NCBI GenBank assembly: GCA_050732575.1
Contig: JBOHRF010000045.1
Location: 1 to 26,066, forward strand
DNA length: 26,066 nucleotides
Direction: 5' to 3'
Source: JBBDWZ01 sp050732575
Lineage (GTDB): Bacteria; Gemmatimonadota; Gemmatimonadetes; Longimicrobiales; RSA9
The notes under the pieces were generated by a model. The model saw only the letters and a list, made by a program, of their open reading frames with translations. It was not told the DNA's origin and searched no databases. The translations under genes and the position numbers were made by a program. Shown here one piece after another: positions 6,922 through 14,272 of this stretch. How positions within the stretch are numbered: position 1 is the stretch's first letter; every line of letters begins with the position of its first letter.

Positions 6922-7920
6922 TTACACCTCACCGTACGTATCCTTCTTGAACACGGCGGCAGCGCCGATGACACCCGCGGTTCCGGGTAAGAGGGCGGGG
7001 CAGATTTGACAGGAATCCATGGCACTGCGGAAAGCACGTTTGCGCGCTTCCGCCTTGAGCGGCAGGAACAGATGATCGCCGGCTTTGGTTACGCCGCCCG
7101 AGATCACGATCATTTCCGGGTTCAGCATATTGATCACGTTGGCTATGCCGGCGCCCAGGAATTTTGCGGTCTCGCGCATCACTTCGTTGGCGTACGCGTC
7201 ACCCAGCACTACCGCTTCGTACACGGTGGCGGCGGTAATACCCTCGAGCCGGCCATCGACCAGATCGGGCAGCATTGACTCTGCGCCCGCCTCAATGCCT
7301 TCCACGGCGCGCAGCGCAATGGCAGGCCCCGAAGCGTAAGCTTCCAAACAGCCGTAATTCCCGCATTTGCACTTGCGGCCGTTGGCTTCGATCGTGGTGT
7401 GTCCGATTTCACCCGCGGCATCGCTGACGCCGTGAAAGATTTCGCCCTGTAGTACAATGCCACCGCCAATGCCAGTGCCCAGCGTGATGCCGACCAGTGT
7501 ATCCACGTTGCGGCCAGCACCCAACCACCATTCACCGTAGGTGGCGCAGTTGGCATCGTTGTCGAGCACGGCAGGCAGGTTCACGGCGTTGGCCACCAGG
7601 TCGCGCAGCGGAAAGTTGCGCCAGCCCAGGTTGGGCGTGTTGATCACGATTCCACTCTTACGATTCAGCGGACCCGGCGAACCGATGCCAACACCGGCAA
7701 AGTCTGCGGGTGTACCGCCGAATTTCGAGATCACATCGGCGCGCGCTTCCTCGATCATGTTGTTGATGCGATCCACGACGAACTTGGCACCGCGCTGCGC
7801 CTCGGTCTGATGGGAGCGCAGCGCCAACACATCACCGGTGCCACCATCGATGGGCAATACACCCACGACAATGTTGGTGCCACCCAGGTCGACGCCGATG
7901 ATCCACTTTTTCCCGGTCAC
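6922..7920 (-). CDS. glk: ROK family glucokinase
   Basis: The 332-residue protein phosphorylates glucose (or a close hexose) to the 6-phosphate using ATP. Motifs are complete: phosphate-binding DLGGTN (11-16), the catalytic region LDNDAN with D122 as the expected base, LGTGIGGG (147-154), the sugar-contacting EIGH (171-174), and the ROK zinc site with Cys184, Cys186 and Cys191 in GRKCKCGNYGCLE. Length is normal for the family and there is no N-terminal winged helix, so this is a kinase and not a ROK repressor. Start is GTG 7920, preceded by AAGGAG at a 6-base spacing and overlapping the stop of the transporter gene (GTGA). Glucose is the best guess; other ROK members act on mannose, fructose, allose or N-acetyl sugars. 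Confidence 0.9.
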   Translation of the reverse strand: MTGKKWIIGVDLGGTNIVVGVLPIDGGTGDVLALRSHQTEAQRGAKFVVDRINNMIEEARADVISKFGGTPADFAGVGIGSPGPLNRKSGIVINTPNLGWRNFPLRDLVANAVNLPAVLDNDANCATYGEWWLGAGRNVDTLVGITLGTGIGGGIVLQGEIFHGVSDAAGEIGHTTIEANGRKCKCGNYGCLEAYASGPAIALRAVEGIEAGAESMLPDLVDGRLEGITAATVYEAVVLGDAYANEVMRETAKFLGAGIANVINMLNPEMIVISGGVTKAGDHLFLPLKAEARKRAFRSAMDSCQICPALLPGTAGVIGAAAVFKKDTYGEV

Positions 7921-9197
7921 GCCACGCTCCTTGGCAGACTGGTCGCCGCCTGCGCCACCTCGATCCCCTCCCGTTCCCGCACAAACTGCAACAAGAACAA
8001 ACCCACCGCGAAGAAGCCCACAATGGAACTCATGGCCAGTCTGTGATTACTGGTAGCGGCCAGAACTGCTCCGTACACCAGCGGTCCGAAGATGGACGAC
8101 ATCTTTCCAGAAAACGCATAGAGGCCGAAGAACTCTGCGTGTTTCTCTTCGGGCACCAGCCGAGCGAGCAGACTGCGGCTGGCCGATTGATTCGGCCCCA
8201 TCATGAAACCGATCAGTACAGCACCCACCCAGAAACCGCTGATGCTGTTCGCGCTCACTCCGACCGTGCTCCCAACGATCAGGACCAGGAGAGAGATCGT
8301 GATGGTTTTCTTGCCTCCAATGCGGTCGTCGAGGTAACCCATGGCAAAGGCCCCAATGCCTGCGGCCACGTTCAGAGCAATGGCCATGGTCAGCACCTGC
8401 TGGAGTGTCATGCCCAGTACGGCCGCGGCATAGATCGAGGCCATGCCAATAACCGTGGTCAGCCCGTCATTGTAGATCATGCGTGCGATCAGCAGCTTAC
8501 CGGCTTCGCGGTACGAGCCGGCATGCCGTACCGTCTCTGCCAGCCGCCGAAAGCCCAGTCGCAGGTAACTATCCGGAACAGGGCGGTGCTCGCTTTTCTC
8601 CTTCACCAGGAAAAACATGGGGAGCGAAAAGAGCAGGTACCAGCCGGCCACCAGAAGAATGGTAGCACGCACGTGCAAATTGTCGGTTTTCGGTATCCAG
8701 GCTTGCACCATGCCCAGGCCGATCGCCAGGGACAACAACCCGCCCATGTAACCCAGAAAATAGCCGAAACCGGACACCCTGCCGATCGTTCGGGTGGCGG
8801 TGACTTCAGGCAGGAATGCGTAGTAGAAGACGTTGGCTGCTTCGAATCCCGTATTCGCGATCACAAACAGCAGCAACGCCGGCAGGGCTGCACCGGGTCC
8901 CACAAAAAACAACAGCACTGTGAAAACGATACTCTGCAGCGCGAAGAGTACCAGAAGGAGCTTCTTGCGCGACGAGTAGTCGGCTATCGCGCCCAGCACA
9001 GGACTGATCAATGCTACGATCACGGCTGAGATGTTGAGTCCTCGGGTCCAGAGCACGGTCCCGGTCAGTTCATTGCCCACCAGCGTTTGTACGAAATAGA
9101 GATTGAAGATGAACGTGACCATCAGCGTGTTGAACGCCGAGCTGCCGAAATCGTAAAAGGCCCAGGCCAACACGTTCTTGCGGCGCAGTTCGCTCAT
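7917..9197 (-). CDS. Major facilitator superfamily transporter, Atg22/UMF1-like
   Basis: The 426-residue integral membrane protein has about 12 hydrophobic helices. The opening WAFYDFGSSAFNT (12-24) is the recognisable signature of the Atg22-like/UMF1 branch of the major facilitators, and a charged loop DYSSRKKLLL after helix 2 matches the MFS loop 2-3 region. Substrates of bacterial members are generally not known; an efflux role for amino acids or sugars has been suggested for relatives. It begins at ATG 9197, with AGGA upstream, overlapping the glycosyltransferase stop (ATGA), and ends overlapping the glucokinase start. Its place beside two sugar kinases makes a sugar or glycoside substrate plausible, but this is inference. 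Confidence 0.88.
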   Translation of the reverse strand: MSELRRKNVLAWAFYDFGSSAFNTLMVTFIFNLYFVQTLVGNELTGTVLWTRGLNISAVIVALISPVLGAIADYSSRKKLLLVLFALQSIVFTVLLFFVGPGAALPALLLFVIANTGFEAANVFYYAFLPEVTATRTIGRVSGFGYFLGYMGGLLSLAIGLGMVQAWIPKTDNLHVRATILLVAGWYLLFSLPMFFLVKEKSEHRPVPDSYLRLGFRRLAETVRHAGSYREAGKLLIARMIYNDGLTTVIGMASIYAAAVLGMTLQQVLTMAIALNVAAGIGAFAMGYLDDRIGGKKTITISLLVLIVGSTVGVSANSISGFWVGAVLIGFMMGPNQSASRSLLARLVPEEKHAEFFGLYAFSGKMSSIFGPLVYGAVLAATSNHRLAMSSIVGFFAVGLFLLQFVREREGIEVAQAATSLPRSVA

Positions 9198-10030
9198 GCC
9201 TTCGTTCCTGTCGCTTCGGTGAGCTCGGCAATCCCCAGCCGGGCACGCAACTCCCGGTTGCGGCGGATGCGTGCCCGGATCTCGCGGTTCTTCTTTACTA
9301 CTTCGGGTTTGCGGTACGGCCGGTCGTGATCCAGATGGAAACAGACGGCGCGGTGCCGTACGCTCAGTCCGCGCAGTCCCAGATTGTGCAGGCGCTCACC
9401 CAGGGCCCGGTCCAGGCCGCCGTACCCCATCTCAGCGTCGAAGCCGTTGACCGCGAGCAGCGCCTCGCGGGTCACGGATGCGTTGTGGCCGTTGAAGGTC
9501 GCACGCGTGGGTGTGAGCCGGTCCAGAAGCGCGGCCCAGCCTCTCGAGCGCACCAGACGCAACCGCTGGCGTTCCGCGCGCGCAGCCCGCGCGCGCAGCC
9601 AGGCCACGTCATTCAGGTGTTCCAGCTCGATATCGGCACGCGTGATCTCTTCGCTCAATGGCCGCGGCAGCCAGACCACCCCACCCGAAAGGAACCGGCC
9701 CGGCCGGGCCAGCTCGACGTGGCTCTGCACGAAGTCGCGCCGGGGAATGCAATCGCCGTCAGTGAAGATCAGGTACTGCGCCCGCGATGCGAGAATGGCC
9801 TTGTTCAGGATTTCGCACTTCCGGAATCCGGCGTCGTCGTGCCAGACCTGGATCAGCCGCTCGCCAAACATGGCGCGCGCGCGTTCCACCACCGCGCGCG
9901 TCCTTTCATCGGAGCCATCATCGGCCACCAGCACGTCAAACGCGGTTGTGCTCTGCATAGCGTAGCCCCAGAGCACCTTTTCCAGCCAGGCCGGCTGATT
10001 GTAAGTCGAGATGATTACGGCCGTGGTCAT
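9194..10030 (-). CDS. Family 2 glycosyltransferase
   Basis: The 278-residue enzyme has the GT-A fold. It opens with TAVIISTYNQP (3-13), contains the nucleotide-binding VADDGSDE (35-42), and has the metal-binding DxD-type motif TDGDC (90-94). After an Arg-rich linker, the C-terminal acceptor part includes FNGHNASVTREALLAVNGFD and EMGYGGLDRALGERL, which resembles the galactosyltransferase-like C-terminal domain (PF02709) where an ED or D residue acts as base. No membrane helix is present, so it probably acts at the cytosolic face on a lipid-linked or surface polysaccharide. It starts 17 bp after the lepA stop and overlaps the transporter gene. Sugar donor and acceptor are unknown. Confidence 0.88.
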   Translation of the reverse strand: MTTAVIISTYNQPAWLEKVLWGYAMQSTTAFDVLVADDGSDERTRAVVERARAMFGERLIQVWHDDAGFRKCEILNKAILASRAQYLIFTDGDCIPRRDFVQSHVELARPGRFLSGGVVWLPRPLSEEITRADIELEHLNDVAWLRARAARAERQRLRLVRSRGWAALLDRLTPTRATFNGHNASVTREALLAVNGFDAEMGYGGLDRALGERLHNLGLRGLSVRHRAVCFHLDHDRPYRKPEVVKKNREIRARIRRNRELRARLGIAELTEATGTKA

Positions 10031-10047
10031 GAGGTCCGAGCTGGCGC

Positions 10048-11850
10048 TCAGTCTCCCACCTGCAAGACCGCCAGAAATGCTTCCTGCGGTATCTCCACGG
10101 TGCCCACCTGCTTCATCCGTTTCTTGCCTTCCTTTTGTTTCTCCAGGAGTTTGCGCTTGCGCGTGATGTCACCACCATAACACTTGGCCGTGACATTTTT
10201 GCGCAGCGCCTTGATGCTCTCGCGCGCAATAATGCGGTTGCCAATGGTAGCCTGGATCGCCACCTCGAAGAGCTGCCTGGGAATCAGCTGCCGCAGTTTT
10301 TCCGCAATGGCACGGCCGTACTCGTACGCTTTGTCCGCGTGAATGATCACGCTGAAGGCATCAACCGGATCACCGTTGATCAACATTTCCAATTTTACCA
10401 GGTCGTTGGCCCGGTACTCGAGCAGTTCCCAGTCCAATGACGCGTAACCGCGCGTGGAGCCCTTCAACTTGTCGTAGAAATCCAGAATGATCTCGGCCAG
10501 CGGCAGATCGTAGTTGAATTCGACGCGCGTGGGATCCAGGTAGTGCATCCCTGCATAGGTTGCGCGCCGCTCGTGACACAGCTTTTGCACAGCGCCAATG
10601 TACTCGGCCGGACAAACCACGCGCGCCCGAACGTACGGCTCCTCCACACGTTCAATCTTGGTTCGATCGGGCATGAGCGAGGGATTCTCCACGATCAGGG
10701 TAGTGCTATCGGTCAGGATCACATGGTATTCCACGCTCGGAACCGTGGTTACTAGATCCAGCTCGAACTCACGCTCCAGCCGCTCCTGCACGATCTCCAT
10801 GTGCAGCAATCCCAGGAAACCGCAGCGGAATCCGAAGCCCAGCGCTTGTGAAGTTTCTTTTTCATAGAAGAGGCTCGCGTCATTCAGCTTGAGCTTCTCC
10901 AGTGCGTCGCGCAGCTCTTCGTATTGGTTGGCTTCCGTTGGATAGACGCCGGCAAACACCATGGGTTTGATCTCGCGATAACCGGGCAATAACTCGGTCG
11001 CGCGTTGATCCGCGTCGAGCAACGTGTCACCCACTTTGGTATCACTGATCTTCTTGATGCCGGCTAGCAGATATCCCACCTCGCCCGCGCCCAGCTCCGG
11101 CTGTGAAAAGCGGCCCAGCCGGGAGTACCCCACCTCATCCACTGGGTAGGCGGCTTCCGGCGAAGCGCCGAACGTAATGCGCATGCCGGGGCGGACCACG
11201 CCATCCACCACCCGAATCATGGGTACGGCGCCCTGGTATTTGTCATAGTACGAGTCGAAGATGAGCGCGCGTAACGGTGCTTGCGGATTGCCGCGCGGTG
11301 CCGGAACCCGCTGTACGATGGCGTCGAGAACGGCGGGCACACCGGTGCCTTCTTTGGCCGAGACCGACAGCACCTCGTCAGGGAAGACGCCCAGCAGCTC
11401 GACCAGCTCGGCGCGTCGGCGCTCAGGCTCGGCGCCTGGCAAATCGATCTTGTTGAGTACAGGCAGGATTTCCAGCCCGGCATCCATGGCCAGGAAGAGG
11501 TTAGACAGCGTTTGTGCCTGTATTCCCTGCGACGCATCAACCACCAGGATGGCGCCTTCACAGGCCGCCAGCGAGCGTGAGACTTCGTAGGTGAAGTCGA
11601 CGTGTCCGGGCGTGTCGATCAGGTTGAGCTGGTATTGTTCGCCATCGGCCGCATCGTAGAGCATTCGCACGGCGTGCAGCTTGATGGTGATGCCGCGCTC
11701 TTTTTCCAGGTCCAGGGAGTCCAGGACCTGGGACGCCATTTCGCGCTGCGATAAAGTGCCCGTAAGCTCGAGCAGCCGATCGGCCAGTGTGGACTTGCCA
11801 TGATCGATGTGAGCCACGATGCAGAAGTTGCGTATGCGATCTATGCGCAC
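10048..11850 (-). CDS. lepA: Elongation factor 4 (LepA), ribosome-associated GTPase
   Basis: The 600-residue protein matches LepA in length (E. coli 599). GTPase motifs are in place: G1 AHIDHGKS (13-20), G2 region ERGITIK (51-57), G3 DTPGH (79-83), G4 NKID (133-136). The family-specific C-terminal tail with the Lys-rich KRKLLEKQKEGKKRMKQVG stretch is also present, followed by EIPQEAFLAVL. LepA binds ribosomes and affects translocation and 30S assembly. GTG 11850 is chosen because homology begins there and it gives the standard length; a longer frame to 11967 runs through the promoter region. No clear Shine-Dalgarno precedes the GTG. It is the first gene of a long minus-strand run. Confidence 0.96.
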   Translation of the reverse strand: MRIDRIRNFCIVAHIDHGKSTLADRLLELTGTLSQREMASQVLDSLDLEKERGITIKLHAVRMLYDAADGEQYQLNLIDTPGHVDFTYEVSRSLAACEGAILVVDASQGIQAQTLSNLFLAMDAGLEILPVLNKIDLPGAEPERRRAELVELLGVFPDEVLSVSAKEGTGVPAVLDAIVQRVPAPRGNPQAPLRALIFDSYYDKYQGAVPMIRVVDGVVRPGMRITFGASPEAAYPVDEVGYSRLGRFSQPELGAGEVGYLLAGIKKISDTKVGDTLLDADQRATELLPGYREIKPMVFAGVYPTEANQYEELRDALEKLKLNDASLFYEKETSQALGFGFRCGFLGLLHMEIVQERLEREFELDLVTTVPSVEYHVILTDSTTLIVENPSLMPDRTKIERVEEPYVRARVVCPAEYIGAVQKLCHERRATYAGMHYLDPTRVEFNYDLPLAEIILDFYDKLKGSTRGYASLDWELLEYRANDLVKLEMLINGDPVDAFSVIIHADKAYEYGRAIAEKLRQLIPRQLFEVAIQATIGNRIIARESIKALRKNVTAKCYGGDITRKRKLLEKQKEGKKRMKQVGTVEIPQEAFLAVLQVGD

Positions 11851-11907
11851 GTTACTTTTTCGGAAAATCGTTGTTGGATCAGCACTTGACGCGCCAGCCG
11901 GAGGCAA

Positions 11908-11937
11908 AAGATACCCCCGGGCGGCGGGCGAGATCAA
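11908..11937 (-). promoter_or_regulatory. Predicted sigma70-type promoter for lepA
   Basis: On the minus strand TTGATC (11937-11932) is followed after 18 bases by TATCTT (11913-11908). Each hexamer matches 4 of 6 consensus bases. Transcription would start near 11901, giving a leader of about 50 bases to the lepA GTG. The spacer is very G/C-rich. No competing signal is seen in the 130 bp upstream of lepA. Confidence 0.5.
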
Positions 11938-12119
11938 CCGACCACGATAGGCCGCTTGCGCGCACAACTAGGTTCCAGCCATGACCCGCACGAATTGGTT
12001 GGACGAACTGGTGCTGGTGCTGCCCCTGAATCGCTGGTTGCCTGGCTCCATCCGCGCGCAGGCCGAGGAGGTCCCGCAACCGGTCGATCGCAAGGTGCGC
12101 ATCGTGGGCGCGGCCAAGC

Positions 12120-12392
12120 AGCGCGCTGGACGAAATCACCGTGAGTCAGCTGTGGCCTGATTCGGAGCTTTCACGTACCGAGTTCTCACGCGCGTTCCGA
12201 CGAATGGCCGGCCTGCCACCCCGTTCTTATGTGCGGGAGCGCCGGATCGCGCGCGCCAAGCAGCTTCTTGAGTCCGGACAACCGCTTTCCGAGATCGCCC
12301 TCGAGCTCGGCTTCTACGATCAGAGCCACTTCACGCGTGTCTTCAAGCAAGGCACGGGCGAGACACCGGCGGCATACCGCCGGCGCACAAAC
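12120..12392 (+). pseudogene. AraC-type DNA-binding domain fragment
   Basis: The frame reads ALDEITVSQLWPDSELSRTE and continues through SRAFRRMAGLPPRSYVRERR, LLESGQPLSEIALELGFYDQ and SHFTRVFKQGTGETPAAYRR. This is a complete pair of AraC-family helix-turn-helix motifs. A GTG at 12141 could start it. Upstream, the same frame has no coding character; a different frame from ATG 11981 (59 codons, opening MTRTNWLDELVLVLPLNRWL and ending by 12160) could be the broken N-terminal part, shifted by one base near 12120. Downstream, the open frame runs to 12548 but only as an out-of-frame reading of the clpP-like fragment. I therefore call it a remnant or chimera. If translated alone it would be a bare DNA-binding domain without a ligand or receiver domain. 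Confidence 0.6.
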
Positions 12393-12412
12393 GTGCAAGA
12401 CCACGACCAGGC

Positions 12413-12868
12413 ATGGCGCAGCTCATCGCACTGGATGCGCATGCCGAAGAGCCCATTACGCTCTTCATCAATTCACAGGGCGGTCACGTTGAGTCCGGCG
12501 ACACCGTGCACGACGTGGTTCGTTTCATTCGCGCTCCCGTACGTATGATCGGTACCGGCTGGGTGGCCAGTGCCGCGGCCCTCATTTTCATTGCGGCGCC
12601 GCGCGAACGCCGCTTCTGTCTGCCCAACACGCGCTTTCCGCTGCATCAGCCCGCCGGCGGAGTGGGAGGGAGTGCCAGTGATATCGAGATCGAAGCGCGA
12701 GAGATTTTGCGTATGCGCGAGCGCTTGAATCGCCTCCTGGCGCGCGAGACCGGGCAGTCCCTGGAACGCATCCAGGCGGATACCCGTCGTAACTTCTGGC
12801 TCGACGCGGAGGCCGCACTGGCCTACGGTCTGGTCGGTCGCATCATCGAGCACGCAGACCAGATTTAG
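12413..12868 (+). pseudogene. ClpP-like serine protease, N-terminally truncated
   Basis: The 151-residue reading is clearly Clp-fold: EEPITLFINSQGGHVESG (12-29), the nucleophile region GTGWVASAAALI with Ser53, PNTRFPLHQP with His78, then SASDIEIEAREILRMRERLN and a C-terminal AEAALAYGLVGRI. Spacing Ser-His (25) and His-third residue (49) equals E. coli ClpP, and the third position is Asn127 where Asp is usual. About 44 residues that form the axial loops and first strand of normal ClpP are missing, and the frame upstream of ATG 12413 gives unrelated Arg/Pro-rich sequence. No Shine-Dalgarno is seen. An intact gene would be expected to start within what is now the AraC fragment, so a deletion joined the two. 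It could still yield a short protein, but normal ring assembly and ClpX docking would be doubtful. Confidence 0.65.
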
Positions 12869-12870
12869 GG

Positions 12871-13020
12871 AAACCGTAAGAAGAATCGTAAGAGACTTCG
12901 TAAGAGGCTGCGGGACGGAATCGGGATGGCACCGGAGAAAAGGAGAGTCACAGCACCACGCCTCTAATCCTTTGTTGTCTTACTCCCTTATAGGTTTTCT
13001 TGCGATTTTCCTTACGGTTT
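12871..13020. repeat. 150-bp imperfect inverted-repeat element built of 12-bp units
   Basis: The outer 10 bases are perfectly inverted (AAACCGTAAG at 12871-12880 and its complement at 13011-13020). Both arms have a 12-base rhythm. The left arm has CGTAAGAAGAAT, CGTAAGAGACTT and CGTAAGAGGCTG (12875-12910). The right arm, read on the minus strand, has CGTAAGGAAAAT, CGCAAGAAAACC and TATAAGGGAGTA (13016-12981). The arms face each other across a ~70-bp centre with no gene. The left arm starts two bases after the clpP-like stop and the right arm contains the stop codon of the small membrane protein gene. It may be a small transposon-derived element (MITE-like) or a two-way terminator; no flanking target duplication or T-run typical of a terminator is obvious. 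Confidence 0.7.
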
Positions 13021-13191
13021 TTCTCTTCCGCGCGTCTGCAGAAAAAACAGCAAGATGCCAGCTGCGCCGGCCAGCAGTCCTACCAGGATGGCAGTCCGAT
13101 TGTGCGCGGCCAGAGCGTGGCCAATGGCATAGGGCATGGCCATGAAAAGGCAAACACTCGAAAGCAGCAGAATGCTGCGCAGTATTGTCAT
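13012..13191 (-). CDS. Small two-helix membrane protein, unknown function
   Basis: The 59-residue frame starts at ATG 13191 behind a strong Shine-Dalgarno (AGGAG six to seven bases upstream), which is the main reason to believe it. It encodes one hydrophobic helix at about residues 5-28 (ILLLSSVCLFMAMPYAIGHA), a short polar loop (AAHNRT) and a second helix at about 33-52 (AILVGLLAGAAGILLFFL), then a basic tail TRGREKP. The topology would be a hairpin in the inner membrane with both ends probably cytosolic. The stop codon lies inside the inverted repeat element. I do not recognise a family; it is not part of any operon in the window. Confidence 0.6.
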   Translation of the reverse strand: MTILRSILLLSSVCLFMAMPYAIGHALAAHNRTAILVGLLAGAAGILLFFLQTRGREKP

Positions 13192-13300
13192 GTTCCACTC
13201 CTGGCTGATTTCGGCCAAGATAGCGAAACCAGCACCAAGGGACGAACGGGACAGGCAGGCTCCGCCTCCCCTCCCTCCTGGAAGTATTTGAGCCCGCGAC

Positions 13301-13330
13301 TTGCAACTCCTACAAATTTTCGACTAACAT
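13301..13330 (+). promoter_or_regulatory. Predicted promoter giving a near-leaderless DUF58 transcript
   Basis: TTGCAA (13301-13306) and TAACAT (13325-13330) are separated by 18 bases that include an A/T-rich run. The DUF58 ATG at 13340 is only 9 bases past the -10, so transcription would begin at or within a few bases of the start codon. This agrees with the lack of a Shine-Dalgarno before that ATG. Confidence 0.5.
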
Positions 13331-13339
13331 CGTGATGAC

Positions 13340-14272
13340 ATGCGGCCATCAACCACGAACCCGCACGAATTTGCCACGCGCGTCGATCTGCTCGAGCCGC
13401 GCGAGTTGGCCGCCCTGGGCGGCCTCGAGTTTGTTGCCCGCCAGGTGGTCGAAGGGTTCCTGACTGGACTGCATCGCTCTCCCCACCGCGGCTTCTCGGT
13501 CGAATTCGCGGAGCACCGGATGTATCAGCCAGGCGATGACCTTCGTCACATCGACTGGCGCATGTTCGGGCGTTCCGATCGCTATTACGTGAAGCAATTC
13601 GAGGAAGAGACCAATCTGCGCGCCTACCTGCTAGTCGACGCCAGCTCCTCAATGGGCTGGAGTTCTGATCCGCGCGTGGTCCCGCCCAAATCCTGGTATG
13701 CGCGGCAGCTGGCGGCCTGCCTGGCCCTTCTGCTGCTGCGCCAGGGTGACGCGGTGGGGTTGGTCGGCTTCGATGTGGCCATGCGCGAGCACATTCTGCC
13801 CCGCGGTGGTCGCCGCCAGTGGCGGGAGCTGCTGCGTGGTATTGGCGCACTGGAACCTCAGGGTCGAACCGAGGCGGCGCCCGCGCTGCGCGATATCGCC
13901 TCGCGACTGCGACGGCGAGGCCTGGTCGTCTTGATTTCCGATCTGCTCGTTGATTCCGAGGCAACGCGTGTGGCGCTTCGCTTCCTGCGCCATCGCGGGC
14001 ATGAAGTGCTGGTATTTCACTTGCTCGATCCAGGCGAACGCGAGTTGCCGGGCGTTGGCGACGCGCGATTTGTGGATCCCGAAACGAACGAGGAACTGCC
14101 TGTGAGCGTCGCGGACCTGCGCACCGAGTATCGAGAAGCGGTGCGGCAGGCCTTGGAAGAATGGAAACGAACGTGCGCGCCGCTTGGTATAGACTACGTA
14201 CTGGTGCCTACCGATCAGCCCATGGTGCACGCGCTGCGTGCCTACCTGCACAAGCGGGAGCTACTCGGCTAA
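13340..14272 (+). CDS. DUF58 domain protein (von Willebrand A-like)
   Basis: The 310-residue protein carries the DUF58 core. The segment RGFSVEFAEHRMYQPGDDLR (50-69) followed by HIDWRMFGRSDRYYVKQFEE is diagnostic, and LLVDASSSM (97-105) is the first strand and metal-site (MIDAS-like DxSxS) of the vWA-like fold. Later LVVLISDLLVD and HEVLVFHLLDP are the following strands. There is no membrane segment. DUF58 proteins usually sit in operons with a MoxR AAA+ ATPase and BatA/BatB-type vWA membrane proteins; here the BatA-like partner follows at once but no MoxR gene precedes it. Role is not established; envelope stress or assembly of a metal-dependent complex is the usual proposal. Confidence 0.9.
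   Translation: MRPSTTNPHEFATRVDLLEPRELAALGGLEFVARQVVEGFLTGLHRSPHRGFSVEFAEHRMYQPGDDLRHIDWRMFGRSDRYYVKQFEEETNLRAYLLVDASSSMGWSSDPRVVPPKSWYARQLAACLALLLLRQGDAVGLVGFDVAMREHILPRGGRRQWRELLRGIGALEPQGRTEAAPALRDIASRLRRRGLVVLISDLLVDSEATRVALRFLRHRGHEVLVFHLLDPGERELPGVGDARFVDPETNEELPVSVADLRTEYREAVRQALEEWKRTCAPLGIDYVLVPTDQPMVHALRAYLHKRELLG

Noticed and set aside
8043..9029. 328-codon plus-strand open frame opposite the transporter
   Set aside because: Gln/His-rich composition without domains, antisense to a clear membrane transporter gene.
11879..12139. 86-codon minus-strand frame upstream of lepA as a gene
   Set aside because: It crosses the predicted lepA promoter and has no recognisable features or ribosome-binding site.
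12871..13020. Classical intrinsic terminator
   Set aside because: The arms are 100 bp apart and imperfect, and no T-run follows a compact stem, so I list it as an inverted repeat of unknown role.
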